Assembly (NCBI RefSeq): GCF_004217135.1
Contig: NZ_SHKK01000001.1
Coordinates: 868,001 to 932,000 of the forward strand
Reading direction: 5' to 3'
Length of the DNA stretch: 64,000 nucleotides
Source of the DNA: Micromonospora violae
GTDB taxonomy: Bacteria > Actinomycetota > Actinomycetes > Mycobacteriales > Micromonosporaceae
The notes under the pieces are model-generated. The model had not been told where the DNA came from. It ran no database searches and saw only the letters and a program-made list of their open reading frames with translations. Shown here one piece after another: positions 7,944-17,072 of the stretch (positions are counted from its first letter, which is position 1; each line of letters begins with the position of its first letter). A program made the translations under genes and the position numbers.

Positions 7944-9362
7944 GTGATCACGGTGACGGCTCCACAGCGGATCGGGCCCTACGCCGTCGAGCGGCTGCTC
8001 GGCGTCGGTTCGTTCGCGACGGTCTGGCTCGGCCACGACGAGGTGCTCGACGCGTACGTGGCGATCAAGGTGCTGGCCGAGAACTGGAGCCACGACCTAC
8101 GGGTGCGGGAACGCTTCCTCGACGAGGCCAGGTTGCTGCGCCGGCTGGATCACCAGCGGCTGATCCGGGTGCACAGCGTCGGCGAGTTGCCCGACGGCCG
8201 ACCGTACGCGGTCCTGGCCTGGGCGGACGGGGGCAGCCTGCGGGACCGGCTGGTCGCCGACGAGATCCCCACGCCGACGGCGCTGCGGCTGCTCGGCGAG
8301 GTCTGCGCCGGGGTGGCCGTGCTGCACCGCCACGGCGTCGTGCACCGCGACCTCACCCCCGGCAACATCCTGTTCCGCTCCGCCGACCCCGGCGGCGTGG
8401 AACAGGTGCTGATCGCCGACCTCGGCCTGGCCAAGGCGCTCGCCGCGGCCTCCGGGCTGACCGCCCGAGCCGGCACCCCGGGCTACATGGCCCCCGAGCA
8501 GGACGATCCCGGCGCGGTGGTGGACACCCGCGCCGACGTGTACGGGCTCGGCCGACTCGGCATCCGACTGCTGGCCGCCGACCCGCCGGCCGGGAACCCG
8601 ACCAGGCCCGATCCGCCTCGGCGCGCCCCGCAGATCCGACTGCGGGACGACGTGCCGCCGGCGGTCGGCGCGGTGCTGCTGCGGGCCACCGCCCACCGTC
8701 CGGCTGACCGCTACCCCGACGCCGCGACCCTGCACGCCGCGTTGACCCGCGCCAGCGGCCCGGCTGCGGCGACCGTCCCCCCGCGGCAGCCGTCACCCCG
8801 GCCGCGGGTCGGCCGTCGGCTGCGACTGGCCGGGGCCGCGGTCGTGGTCGTCGCCGCGGTGGGTGCGATGGGCGCCGAGCCGGGTGACACCCGGTCGGCT
8901 CGGCCGGTCGACGGCACGTACACGGCCGGGCCGTTGACCGTGGTGTTGCCACCCGGCTGGTCCGCCACGGGCACCACCTGGGCCGGTCAGTACGACGCCG
9001 ACGGCGAACCCGAACCGGCCCTGGTGATGTCGCCGCAACCCCGCCGGTGGGCCGCCGACCCCCGACTGCCCGGCGCGTTCGTCGGCCTCTCCGCCGCCAC
9101 GGCGGCGCGGACCACGCCGGCCGGGTTCCTGGCTGAGCGGACGCACGGCGACTGCACCCCCGCGCCGGCCCGCACCATCCGGCAGGCGGGCGTCGATTGG
9201 ACGGTGGTGGCGTACCGCTGCGACCGGGGTCGGCCGAGGATCGTCGAATCGGCCGCTCTGCACCCCGACCGGCCCGCCCTGGTGTACGTGCAGATCGCCC
9301 CGCCAGCCGACAGCCCACCCGCCTTCGTGGACACCCTGCTCGCCGGCGTACGCCTGCGGTAG
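7944..9362 (+). CDS. Membrane Ser/Thr protein kinase (PknB-like, variant catalytic loop)
   Basis: 472 aa with a GTG start; a second in-frame GTG lies 9 bases downstream. The kinase domain (about 9-265) has glycine loop GVGSFATV (20-27), K42, HRDLTPGN (134-141), IADLGLAKAL and GTPGYMAPEQ. Deviations: the third loop glycine is Ala, the catalytic-loop Lys is Thr (HRDLTP), and DFG reads DLG. Such changes occur in active bacterial kinases, so activity is plausible but not assured. A Pro-rich juxtamembrane stretch leads to one membrane segment (about 290-308) and an extracytoplasmic domain of about 160 residues (PLTVVLPPGWSATGTTWAG onward) that probably senses a ligand. Monocistronic. Confidence 0.85.
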   Translation: MITVTAPQRIGPYAVERLLGVGSFATVWLGHDEVLDAYVAIKVLAENWSHDLRVRERFLDEARLLRRLDHQRLIRVHSVGELPDGRPYAVLAWADGGSLRDRLVADEIPTPTALRLLGEVCAGVAVLHRHGVVHRDLTPGNILFRSADPGGVEQVLIADLGLAKALAAASGLTARAGTPGYMAPEQDDPGAVVDTRADVYGLGRLGIRLLAADPPAGNPTRPDPPRRAPQIRLRDDVPPAVGAVLLRATAHRPADRYPDAATLHAALTRASGPAAATVPPRQPSPRPRVGRRLRLAGAAVVVVAAVGAMGAEPGDTRSARPVDGTYTAGPLTVVLPPGWSATGTTWAGQYDADGEPEPALVMSPQPRRWAADPRLPGAFVGLSAATAARTTPAGFLAERTHGDCTPAPARTIRQAGVDWTVVAYRCDRGRPRIVESAALHPDRPALVYVQIAPPADSPPAFVDTLLAGVRLR

Positions 9363-9407
9363 GCGCGGACGCCCGCGCTCCAGCGGACCAGCGCGGACCA
9401 CCGCGCG

Positions 9408-9947
9408 CTAGCGGACCACCACGGTGATGGTGTGCTCCCGGCCCTCCTTGGGGATGGTCACGGCGACGGTGCCGGTGCGGACGAAGCGGATGTCCACCAC
9501 GCCCGCCTCGTACTGCTGGGCGACCAGATCCGGACGGTCCACGGTGACGAGCCCTGGCCCGATGCCCTGGATACGCAGGACCGCGCCGGTGCCGAAGCAG
9601 AGCGATGTCAGCAGCTCGATCTCGGTCTCGGCGAGCGGCAGGTCGTAGCGGACCGCGCCCTGGCAGGCCGGCGTCGCGTCGGTCGGCGGGGGAGTCGTTC
9701 GGGGCGTACCCCGGGTTCTGGTGGGTGCGGGCGGTGCGGCGGCGGACGGGCGCGCGCCGCTCGGCGGCGGTCGGGACGGCGACCCGGCGGGTGGGGGGAT
9801 CGGGGAGGTCGCGGAGGGGGCCGGCGTCGACCGGGTCGGGTCGGGCGGTTGCACCGGCAGCGGCGAGACGGCGTCGGCGCCGCAGGCGGCGACCCCCACG
9901 GTGGCCGCGAGGACGACGACGACCCGGCGCAACGACGTCGGGCTCAT
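9408..9947 (-). CDS. Putative lipoprotein, second gene of a sigma-factor operon
   Basis: 179 aa. The lipobox is VGVAACGADA (lipid-modified Cys near residue 22). A Pro/Ser/Thr-rich tether (about 28-95) would hold the globular C-terminal domain away from the membrane. That domain (QGAVRYDLPLAETEIELLTS onward) has one Cys and no family I recognise. The ATG overlaps the ECF sigma factor stop (ATGA). Anti-sigma factors often occupy this position, but I see no zinc-binding HxxxCxxC and no cytoplasmic domain, so it is not a typical anti-sigma. A signal-input or sigma-target role is inferred from position. Confidence 0.7.
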   Translation of the reverse strand: MSPTSLRRVVVVLAATVGVAACGADAVSPLPVQPPDPTRSTPAPSATSPIPPPAGSPSRPPPSGARPSAAAPPAPTRTRGTPRTTPPPTDATPACQGAVRYDLPLAETEIELLTSLCFGTGAVLRIQGIGPGLVTVDRPDLVAQQYEAGVVDIRFVRTGTVAVTIPKEGREHTITVVVR

Positions 9948-10483
9948 TCGGCGGCGAGCCGTTGCCGGACCTGCCGTCGGGCCAGGTGCAGCCGGGACTT
10001 CACCGTGCCCACCGGTACGTCGAGCAGGGCGGCGATCTCGGGGTAGCTCAGCCCGAGGACGTCGCGCAGGGCCACCACCTCGGCGAGGTCGGGGTGCACC
10101 GCGTCGAAGGCGTCGAGCAGGTCGAGGCGGGTGCCCGCGACCACGCTCGTGCGACGCGGGTCGGCCTGGTCGGGCACCGGCACCCCCTCGGCCTCCAGCC
10201 GGCAGCGGCGGCGCAGCGTCCGGTACGTGGAGCGGGCCCGGTTGGCGGTCAACCGGTGCAGCCAGGTGCGGAACGAGGAGCGCCCCTCGAACCGACCGAT
10301 GCCCTGGGCGAGCGCCAGCAGCGTGTCCTGGCAGGCCTCCTCGGCGTCCTCCCGGTTGGGCAGGAACCGGGCGCACAGCCGCAGCACCTGCGGGCGGACC
10401 GCGACCAGCAGGGCATCCAGCGCCGCCGGGTCGCCGCGCGCGGCGGACCGGGCCAGCGCGTCGATGTCGTCCGCGTCGGGCAT
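9944..10483 (-). CDS. RNA polymerase ECF sigma factor
   Basis: 179 aa. Region 2 (about 20-90) shows LCARFLPNREDAEEACQDTL and the -10-binding helix FEGRSSFRTWLHRLTANRAR. Region 4 (about 120-175) shows VVALRDVLGLSYPEIAALL and VPVGTVKSRLHLARRQVRQRL. There is no C-terminal extension. It directs RNA polymerase to a small regulon; the translationally coupled lipoprotein gene downstream is the only clear operon partner. Confidence 0.93.
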   Translation of the reverse strand: MPDADDIDALARSAARGDPAALDALLVAVRPQVLRLCARFLPNREDAEEACQDTLLALAQGIGRFEGRSSFRTWLHRLTANRARSTYRTLRRRCRLEAEGVPVPDQADPRRTSVVAGTRLDLLDAFDAVHPDLAEVVALRDVLGLSYPEIAALLDVPVGTVKSRLHLARRQVRQRLAAE

Positions 10484-10568
10484 GCCGGATGTCCAATGCT
10501 CGCCGGTGCGGATCGAGCGTACGGCCGGCGACGGCGGCGCGGACCCCTTCGGTCCGGGACCCGACGCG

Positions 10569-11189
10569 CTACTCGAAGCGGGACACGTCTCCGGCGCCCC
10601 GGCGCAGGATCTCCGGCTCGGGCCCGGACAGGTCGATCACGCTCGTCGGCTCCATGCCGCAGTCACCGGCGTCGAGCACCGCGTCGAGCTGGTGGTCGAG
10701 CCGTTCCTTGATCTCCCAGCCCTGCGTCATCGGCTCCTCGTCGCCGGGCAGGACCAGCGTGCTGGACACCAGTGGTTCGGCCAGTTCGGCCAGCAGCGCC
10801 TGGGTGACGGTGTGCCGGGGCACCCGTACGCCGACGGTGCGCTTCTTCGGGTGCAGCATCCGGCGGGGCACCTCCCGGGTGGCCGGCAGGATGAAGGTGT
10901 AGCTGCCCGGGATGGACGCCTTCACCAGGCGGAAGACCGAGTTGCTGATCTGGACGAACTGACCGAGCTGGGCGAAGTCGTGGCAGACCAGCGTGAAGTG
11001 GTGTCGATCATCGAGGTGCCGGATCTGCCGGATCCGGTCCAGCCCGTCCTGGTTGCCCAGCTGGATGCCGAGCGCGTAGCAGGAGTCGGTCGGGTAGGCG
11101 ACCAGCCCACCACCGCGGATCAGGTCGGCGACCTGGCCGATGACCCGGGGCTGGGGGTTCTCCGGGTGCACGTCGTAGTACCTCGCCAT
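10569..11189 (-). CDS. Sua5/YciO/YrdC family protein (threonylcarbamoyl-AMP synthase-like)
   Basis: 206 aa, one YrdC-type domain. Seen: GGGLVAYPTDSCYALG (nucleotide/threonine pocket), KRTVGVRVPRH and LVSSTLVLPGDEEPM. YrdC/Sua5 proteins make threonylcarbamoyl-AMP for the t6A37 tRNA modification. The opening MARYYDVHPENPQPR and the reading PTDSCYALG (not PTETVYGLG) place this with the YciO branch, whose members are weak or uncertain in t6A synthesis, so it may be a paralogue rather than the main enzyme. Monocistronic, divergent from dnaE. Confidence 0.85.
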   Translation of the reverse strand: MARYYDVHPENPQPRVIGQVADLIRGGGLVAYPTDSCYALGIQLGNQDGLDRIRQIRHLDDRHHFTLVCHDFAQLGQFVQISNSVFRLVKASIPGSYTFILPATREVPRRMLHPKKRTVGVRVPRHTVTQALLAELAEPLVSSTLVLPGDEEPMTQGWEIKERLDHQLDAVLDAGDCGMEPTSVIDLSGPEPEILRRGAGDVSRFE

Positions 11190-11321
11190 GCTCCGAGACT
11201 AGTCGTGGGGGAGACGAGGGCCACCCTCGGCGCGGACGGTGGAGCCGCCGAGATCACCTCGGTAGGGTAGGTGCCGGTCGGCTCCGACCAACAAGATCCA
11301 CACCGCCGGGGGGCGCCACGC

Positions 11322-14300
11322 ATGGCTGATTCGTTCGCGCATCTGCACGTGCACACCGAGTACTCGATGCTCGACGGAGCGGCCCGACTGAAGGACCTGT
11401 TCGCCGAGGCCAAGCGGCTGGGCATGCCCGCTGTGGCGATCACCGACCACGGCAACATGCACGGCGCGAACGACTTCTACAACCAGGCGATGGCCGCCGG
11501 GATCACCCCGATCCTGGGCGTCGAGGCGTACGTGGCGCCGGAGTCGCGCTATCACAAAGCACGGGTCAAGTGGGGTCGCCCGGAGCAGAAGAGCGACGAC
11601 ATCTCCGGTAACGGAGCGATCACCCACAAGACCATGTGGGCCAGGAACGCGCAGGGCCTGAAGAACCTCTTCACCCTCAACTCGCGCGCCTCGATGGAGG
11701 GGCACTACGTCAAGTGGCCCCGGATGGACATGGAGCTGATCGCCGAGCACGCCGAGGGGATCATGGCCACCACCGGCTGCCCGTCCGGCGCGGTGCAGAC
11801 CCGGTTGCGGCTGGGCCAGTTCGACGAGGCGCTCAAGGTCGCCGCCAGCTACCAGGACATCTTCGGCAAGGACAACTACTTCCTGGAGATCATGGATCAC
11901 GGTCTCTCCATCGAGAGCCGGGTCCGCGAGGGGCTCACCGAGATCGCCCGCAAGCTGGACATCCCGCCGGTGGTCACGAACGACTCCCACTACACCCACG
12001 AGGCGCAGGCCACCGCCCACGACGTGCTGCTCTGCGTGCAGACCGGCAGCAACATCGACGACCCCAACCGGTTCCGGTTCGAGGGTGGCGGCTACTTCAT
12101 CAAGAGCGCCGACCAGATGCGCGCGGTGGACTCGTCCGAGCTGTGGCAGGAGGGCTGCCGCAACACCCTGCTGGTCGCCGAGAAGGTCGACCCGAAGGGC
12201 ATGTTCGAGTTCCACAACCTGATGCCGCGCTTCCCGGTGCCCGAGGGGGAGACCGAGGAGTCCTGGTTCCGCAAGGAGACCTTCGCCGGCCTGGCCCGCC
12301 GCTACCCGAACGGCATCCCCGAGGGGCACGTCGTCCAGGCGGAGTACGAGCTGGGCGTGATCAACCAGATGGGCTTCCCGTCCTACTTCCTGGTGGTCGC
12401 CGACTTCATCCAGTGGGCGAAGAACCAGGGCATCGCGGTGGGCCCGGGCCGTGGTTCGGCCGCCGGGTCGCTCGTCGCGTACGCGCTGGGCATCACCGAC
12501 CTCGACCCGATCCAGCACGGCCTGATCTTCGAGCGGTTCCTCAACCCCGAGCGGGTCTCGATGCCCGATGTCGACATCGACTTCGACGAGCGTCGGCGCG
12601 GCGAAGTGATCAAGTACGTCACCGACAAGTGGGGCGACGACAAGGTCGCGCAGATCGCCACCTTCGGCACGATCAAGGCGAAGGCCGCGATCAAGGACTC
12701 GGCCCGGGTCCTCGGTTTCCCGTACGCGGTCGGCGACCGGATCACCAAGGCGATGCCACCGGCGGTGATGGGTAAGGACATCCCGCTCACCGGCATCTTC
12801 GACAACAAGCACCCCCGCTACGCCGAGGCGGGCGAGATCCGCGGCCTGTACGACTCCGACCCCGACGTCCGCAAGGTGATCGACACCGCCAAGGGCATCG
12901 AGGGGCTGATCCGGCAGACCGGTGTGCACGCCGCCGGCGTCATCATGTCCGCCGAGCCGATCATCGAGCACATCCCGTTGATGCGCCGGGACGCCGACGG
13001 GGCGATCATCACGCAGTTCGACTACCCGACCTGCGAGTCGCTCGGGCTGCTGAAGATGGACTTCCTCGGCCTGCGCAACCTGACGATCATCGACGACGCG
13101 GTCAAGAACATCGAGCTGAACCACGGTGAGAAGCTCGACCTGCTGGCCCTGCCGCTGGACGACAAGGCCGCGTACGAGTTGCTGGCCCGCGGTGACACCC
13201 TGGGCGTGTTCCAGCTCGACGGTGGGCCGATGCGGTCACTGCTGCGGTTGATGAAGCCGGACAACTTCGAGGACATCTCGGCGGTCCTGGCCCTGTACCG
13301 GCCCGGCCCGATGGGCGTCGACTCGCACACCAACTACGCGCTGCGCAAGAACGGCCTCCAGGAGATCACGCCGATCCACCCGGAGTTGGAGGAGCCGCTG
13401 CGGGAGATCCTGGCGCCCACCCACGGCCTGATCGTCTACCAGGAGCAGGTGCAGCGCGCCGCGCAGATCCTCGCCGGCTACACCCTCGGTCAGGCGGACC
13501 TGCTGCGCCGGGCCATGGGTAAGAAGAAGAAGGAGATCCTCGACAAGGAGTTCATCCCGTTCCGGGACGGCTGCCGCGAACGCGGCTACTCCGATGAGGC
13601 GATCCAGGCGGTGTGGGACGTCCTGGTGCCGTTCGCCGGGTACGCCTTCAACAAGGCGCACTCCGCCGCGTACGGCCTGGTCTCCTACTGGACGGCGTAC
13701 CTGAAGGCGCACTACCCCGCCGAGTACATGGCCGGGCTGCTCACGTCCGTCGGCGACGACAAGGACAAGATGGCGCTCTACCTGTCCGAGTGTCGCCGGA
13801 TGCGCATCCAGGTGCTGCCACCGGACGTGAACACCTCGGCCGGGCCGTTCACCCCGGTCGGCAAGGACATCCGCTTCGGCCTGGCGGCCGTGCGCAACGT
13901 CGGGGCGAACGTGGTCGCGTCGATCATGCGCTGCCGGGAGGAGAAGGGCGACTACACCGACTTCTACGACTTCCTGTCCAAGGTGGACGCGGTGGTCTGC
14001 AACAAGAAGACGATCGAATCGCTGATCAAGGCGGGCGCGTTCGACTCGATGGATCACCCCCGCAAGGGCCTGCTCGCGGTGCACGCCGACGCGATCGACG
14101 CGTACGCCGACGTCAAGCGCAAGGAGGCCGTCGGCCAGTACGACCTGTTCGGCGCCGGCTTCGGTGACGCCGACACGGGCAGCACCACGGTGATGCCGAC
14201 CATCGGCGACAGCGAGTGGGACAAGCGCGACAAGCTCGCCTTCGAACGGGAGATGCTCGGCCTGTACGTCTCCGACCACCCGCTGTTCGGCCTGGAGCAC

Positions 14301-14852
14301 ATTCTCAACGCGGCGGCTGACACCACCATCGCCTCCCTGGCCGAGGAGGGCGCGGTGCTTGACGGGGCGGTCGTCACCCTCGCCGGCATTCTCTCCGGGG
14401 TGCAGCGCCGGGTTACCAAGCAGGGCCGGGCCTGGGCGTCGGCCACCCTGGAGGACCTGGCCGGTGGGGTGGAGGCGCTGTTCTTCCCGAACACCTACGA
14501 GGTGATCGGGCAGTACATCGCCGAGGACGCCATCGTGGTGGTCAAGGGTCGGGTGGACCGCCGCGACGACACCCCACGGATCATGGCGATGGACATGTCC
14601 ATGCCGGACGTCAGCACCAGCGCCACCAACAAGCCGGTCACCCTCACCATCCCGGTGCACCGGTGCACGCCACCGCTGGTCGAGCGACTCAAGGAAACCC
14701 TGGTGCTGCACCCGGGCGACACCGAGGTGCACGTCAAGCTGCTCAACGGCGGGCGCACCACCACCCTGCGGCTGGGTCCGTTCCGGGTGGCGGCGACGAC
14801 CGCGCTGATGGGCGACCTCAAGAGCGTCCTCGGCCCGGCCAACGTGAGCTGA
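11322..14852 (+). CDS. dnaE: DNA polymerase III alpha subunit
   Basis: Replicative DNA polymerase catalytic subunit, 1176 aa, about the usual length for DnaE1. I chose ATG at 11322 ([19 protein letters not shown]) because the PHP domain begins there and a G-rich RBS precedes it; an in-frame GTG 51 bases upstream adds a non-homologous leader. The PHP domain (1-270) keeps [12 protein letters not shown]. The polymerase core has [20 protein letters not shown] and the catalytic aspartates in MPDVDIDFD (414-422). The beta-clamp/HhH region and C-terminal OB fold (about 990-1070, [16 protein letters not shown]) follow. It is monocistronic and ends at a C-rich termination module. Confidence 0.97.
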   Translation: MADSFAHLHVHTEYSMLDGAARLKDLFAEAKRLGMPAVAITDHGNMHGANDFYNQAMAAGITPILGVEAYVAPESRYHKARVKWGRPEQKSDDISGNGAITHKTMWARNAQGLKNLFTLNSRASMEGHYVKWPRMDMELIAEHAEGIMATTGCPSGAVQTRLRLGQFDEALKVAASYQDIFGKDNYFLEIMDHGLSIESRVREGLTEIARKLDIPPVVTNDSHYTHEAQATAHDVLLCVQTGSNIDDPNRFRFEGGGYFIKSADQMRAVDSSELWQEGCRNTLLVAEKVDPKGMFEFHNLMPRFPVPEGETEESWFRKETFAGLARRYPNGIPEGHVVQAEYELGVINQMGFPSYFLVVADFIQWAKNQGIAVGPGRGSAAGSLVAYALGITDLDPIQHGLIFERFLNPERVSMPDVDIDFDERRRGEVIKYVTDKWGDDKVAQIATFGTIKAKAAIKDSARVLGFPYAVGDRITKAMPPAVMGKDIPLTGIFDNKHPRYAEAGEIRGLYDSDPDVRKVIDTAKGIEGLIRQTGVHAAGVIMSAEPIIEHIPLMRRDADGAIITQFDYPTCESLGLLKMDFLGLRNLTIIDDAVKNIELNHGEKLDLLALPLDDKAAYELLARGDTLGVFQLDGGPMRSLLRLMKPDNFEDISAVLALYRPGPMGVDSHTNYALRKNGLQEITPIHPELEEPLREILAPTHGLIVYQEQVQRAAQILAGYTLGQADLLRRAMGKKKKEILDKEFIPFRDGCRERGYSDEAIQAVWDVLVPFAGYAFNKAHSAAYGLVSYWTAYLKAHYPAEYMAGLLTSVGDDKDKMALYLSECRRMRIQVLPPDVNTSAGPFTPVGKDIRFGLAAVRNVGANVVASIMRCREEKGDYTDFYDFLSKVDAVVCNKKTIESLIKAGAFDSMDHPRKGLLAVHADAIDAYADVKRKEAVGQYDLFGAGFGDADTGSTTVMPTIGDSEWDKRDKLAFEREMLGLYVSDHPLFGLEHILNAAADTTIASLAEEGAVLDGAVVTLAGILSGVQRRVTKQGRAWASATLEDLAGGVEALFFPNTYEVIGQYIAEDAIVVVKGRVDRRDDTPRIMAMDMSMPDVSTSATNKPVTLTIPVHRCTPPLVERLKETLVLHPGDTEVHVKLLNGGRTTTLRLGPFRVAATTALMGDLKSVLGPANVS

Positions 14853-15003
14853 CCCACCCCACCCACCCCCACCCCACCCACCCGCCCCGCCCGTCGATCA
14901 AGGAGTTATGGTGGGTGACAAAGCGCCCAGAAATGCGCTTAATGGGCACCACAACTCCATGATCGACGAGGGCTGGTGGGGTAAGGAGTGAGCGGCGTTG
15001 CGG
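14853..15003. terminator. Two-way termination module: C-rich tracts flanking a GATCA palindrome
   Basis: Directly after the dnaE stop is a G-poor run built from CCCAC units (14853-14891). An imperfect palindrome follows (14892-14968; left arm begins CGTCGATCAAGGAGTTATGG, right arm ends CAACTCCATGATCGACG). On the opposite strand, the ABC-F stop at 15004 is followed by its own C-rich, G-poor stretch (15000-14969) leading into the same palindrome. C-rich unstructured RNA is what Rho binds, so this may combine two Rho loading sites with a shared hairpin; that role is inference. The right arm is identical over 21 bases (14947-14967) to an arm at 38669-38689. Confidence 0.55.
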
Positions 15004-16641
15004 TTAGGCCCGGTCGGGGGCGCTGATCTCGCGCAGCTGGCCGTCGGCCAACCGCAACCAGCGCTGCACGCCGATCTCGGCGAGGAACCGCTCGTCGTGG
15101 CTGACCACCACGAACGCCCCCTGGTACGCGGCGAGCGCGCTCTCCAACTGGCCGACGCTGACCAGGTCCAGGTTGTTGGTCGGCTCGTCGAGTAGCAGCA
15201 GTTGCGGTGCCGGTTCGGCGCAGAGCACACAGGCGAGGGTGGCGCGCAGCCGTTCACCGCCGGAGAGCACCCCGACCGGCAGGTTCACCCGGGCACCCCG
15301 GAACAGGAACCGGGCGAGCAGATTCATCCGCTTGGCGTCCGGCAGGTTCGGCGCGTACGCGGCGAAGTTCTCCGCCACCGTACGGTCGAGGTCCAGCAGG
15401 TCCAGCCGCTGCGACAGGTACGCGATCCGCCCGTCGGCCCGCCGGATCTCGCCGCCGGCCGGGTCCAGGTCGCCGTTGACCAGGCGCAGCAGGGTCGACT
15501 TGCCGACGCCGTTCGCCCCGGTCAACGCGATCCGTTCCGGCCCCCGGATCACCAGGTCCGCGCCGTCGCCGCCGAACAGGTCCCGGTCGTCGAAGCGGGC
15601 CCGCATCCCCTGACCGGAGAAGACCGTGCGTCCGCCCGGGACGCTGGTGTCCGGCAGGTCGACGGTGATCCGGTCCTCGTCGCGTACCGCCCGCCCCGCC
15701 TCGTCGAGTCGGGCCTTGGCCTGACCGAGCCGGGCGGAGTGCGTCTCCTGTGCCTTGCCCGCCGACTCCTGCGCGCTGCGCTTGAGACCGCCGGCCACGA
15801 TCCGGGCCAGGCCGGCGTTCTTCAGGTTCTTCGAGGCGTTGCTGGCCCGCCGGTCGGCGCGTTCCCGGGCCTGCTGCATCTCCCGCTTCTCCCGCTTGAC
15901 CTCCTGTTCGGCGTTGCGCAGGTTACTCTCGGCGACCTCCCGCGCCGCCTGCACCGCCTCGGTGTACGCGGTGAAGTTGCCCCCGTACCAGCGGATCTCG
16001 CCCCGGTCCAGTTCGGCGATGCGGTCCATCCGGTCCAGCAACTCCCGGTCGTGGCTGACCAGCAGCAGACACCCGGACCAGTCGCTGAGGACGTCGTAGA
16101 GCTTGTGCCGGGCGGCCAGGTCCAGGTTGTTGGTCGGCTCGTCGAGCAGCAGGACGTCCGGGCGGCGCAGCAGTTGTGCCGCCAGGCCGAGGGAGACCAC
16201 CTGACCGCCGCTGAGGGTGTGCAGCCGGCGGTCGAGCGACAGCTCGTCGAGGCCGAGCCGGTCCAACTCGGAGCGGGTGCGTTCCTCGATGTCCCAGTCG
16301 TCGCCGATCGTGGCGAAGTGCTCCTCGCTGGCGTCGCCAGCCTCGATGGCGTGCAGCGCGGCGATCCGCTCGGCCACGCCCAGCACTTGCGCCACGCTCA
16401 GGTCACCGGCCAGTGGCAGCGTCTGCGGGAGGTAGCCGAGCAGTCCGTCGACGGTGACGCTGCCGCCGCTGGGCCGCAGCTCCCCGGCGATCAGCCGCAG
16501 GAGGGTGCTCTTGCCGGCGCCGTTGGGCGCGACCAGGCCGGTGCGACCGCCCGGGACGGTGAAGGACAACTCGGAGAAGACCGGGGTGTCGTCCGGCCAG
16601 GAGAAGGACAGGTTGGAGCAGACAATGAACGCATCAGACAT
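15004..16641 (-). CDS. ABC-F family ATPase (possible ribosome-protection type)
   Basis: 545 aa with two ABC domains in one chain and no membrane segments, the ABC-F layout. Domain 1: Walker A APNGAGKST (38-46), LSGGQVVSLG, LLLDEPTNNLDL. The long charged inter-domain linker (about 215-290: EVKREKREMQQARERADRRA) reaches the tRNA/peptidyl-transferase region in this family. Domain 2: GANGVGKST, LSGGERLRAT, LLLLDEPTNNLDL, switch His in VVSHDERFL. Start ATG at 16641, with GAGGT 8 bases upstream. The family includes translation factors and antibiotic-resistance proteins. The 200-base leader with a mini-ORF and hairpin is the kind of control seen on resistance members, which makes that role more likely here but not proven. 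Confidence 0.88.
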   Translation of the reverse strand: MSDAFIVCSNLSFSWPDDTPVFSELSFTVPGGRTGLVAPNGAGKSTLLRLIAGELRPSGGSVTVDGLLGYLPQTLPLAGDLSVAQVLGVAERIAALHAIEAGDASEEHFATIGDDWDIEERTRSELDRLGLDELSLDRRLHTLSGGQVVSLGLAAQLLRRPDVLLLDEPTNNLDLAARHKLYDVLSDWSGCLLLVSHDRELLDRMDRIAELDRGEIRWYGGNFTAYTEAVQAAREVAESNLRNAEQEVKREKREMQQARERADRRASNASKNLKNAGLARIVAGGLKRSAQESAGKAQETHSARLGQAKARLDEAGRAVRDEDRITVDLPDTSVPGGRTVFSGQGMRARFDDRDLFGGDGADLVIRGPERIALTGANGVGKSTLLRLVNGDLDPAGGEIRRADGRIAYLSQRLDLLDLDRTVAENFAAYAPNLPDAKRMNLLARFLFRGARVNLPVGVLSGGERLRATLACVLCAEPAPQLLLLDEPTNNLDLVSVGQLESALAAYQGAFVVVSHDERFLAEIGVQRWLRLADGQLREISAPDRA

Positions 16642-16665
16642 GCGAATGACCTCAAAGGGTGGGCT

Positions 16666-16685
16666 GGGCGCGTTCGAGCGCGCCC
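16666..16685 (-). promoter_or_regulatory. GC hairpin in the ABC-F leader (candidate attenuator)
   Basis: Seven exact base pairs (16666-16672 with 16679-16685) around a 6-base loop, ending 24 bases before the ATG; on the minus strand a CCCTTT stretch follows. It may act as a weak terminator or cover the RBS region. Confidence 0.4.
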
Positions 16686-16770
16686 GACGACAAACGGGAC
16701 CGGTGGAACGACGTCATGGCCACCGCGGCTGCGCAAAGCGCGCCGAACCGATGGCCGAACACATCCGGTC

Positions 16771-16800
16771 TCACCCGGAGATGTCGTCGTCACCCGCCAT
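16771..16800 (-). CDS. Nine-codon leader peptide ORF upstream of the ABC-F gene
   Basis: An ATG with AGGGAG eight bases upstream starts the ORF MAGDDDISG followed by TGA. It lies in the transcribed leader about 130 bases before the ABC-F start and upstream of the GC hairpin. Ribosome stalling on such peptides controls ABC-F resistance genes in other bacteria (established for several Firmicutes examples); here it is inferred from layout. Confidence 0.42.
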   Translation of the reverse strand: MAGDDDISG

Positions 16801-16840
16801 GTCTGGTCTCCCTGGTCGTACCGCTGACCCAACGCCGCCC

Positions 16841-16865
16841 AGTCTAACAACGGATCTTCGATCCG
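16841..16865 (-). promoter_or_regulatory. Probable ABC-F promoter (-10) and adjacent palindrome
   Basis: The minus-strand TAGACT (16841-16846) is a good actinomycete -10. Just upstream, CGGATC-TTC-GATCCG (16851-16865) is a perfect 6-bp inverted repeat lying between -10 and -35 distance. No convincing -35 is visible. Confidence 0.4.
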
Positions 16866-16907
16866 CCACCGCAATAGCGCGCAGCGCGACCGACTGCCGC
16901 CGCGATC

Positions 16908-16967
16908 CCGGCCCACCCGGCCCACCCGGCCCACCCGGCCCACCCGGCCCACCGGGCCCACCGGGCC
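16908..16967. repeat. Tandem repeat of the 9-mer GCCCACCCG (about 6 copies)
   Basis: Four exact units of GCCCACCCG followed by two GCCCACCGG variants. It lies between the lipoprotein stop and the ABC-F promoter. The strand asymmetry (C and A on plus, G and T on minus) and the 9-bp period would encode Gly-Gly-Pro if translated, but no start or RBS supports that. Confidence 0.85.
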
Positions 16968-17072
16968 GTGATCCACTCCATTTCCTGCAATTCGGGGCAT
17001 CCGAACGGCCCCGACACCGCGACTTCCTGAAAATCGAGGTGATCTGCGGCTGGATCGGCTGAGCGCGCCGCG

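Larger units (their letters stand above)
16642..17072. other. 431-base region with no main gene
   Basis: It contains the ABC-F leader, mini-ORF, hairpin and promoter described separately, then a 9-bp tandem repeat (16908-16967), then about 105 bases of unremarkable sequence up to the lipoprotein stop. I see no other supported gene. Confidence 0.6.

Noticed and set aside
9408..9947. Lipoprotein considered as the anti-sigma factor of the overlapping ECF sigma
   Set aside because: No zinc-binding HxxxCxxC motif or cytoplasmic domain; its lipobox puts the chain outside the membrane.
11199..13124. 641-codon open frame on the minus strand opposite dnaE
   Set aside because: Long antisense frames are expected in very GC-rich genes; the translation is low-complexity (His, Gln, Asp, Val, Arg-rich), with no RBS or domain, while dnaE on the plus strand is certain.
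16491..17000. Frame translating the 9-bp repeat as Gly-Pro-Val/Arg-Val-Gly units
   Set aside because: Collagen-like appearance comes from the repeat alone; no RBS, and it runs out of frame into the ABC-F gene.
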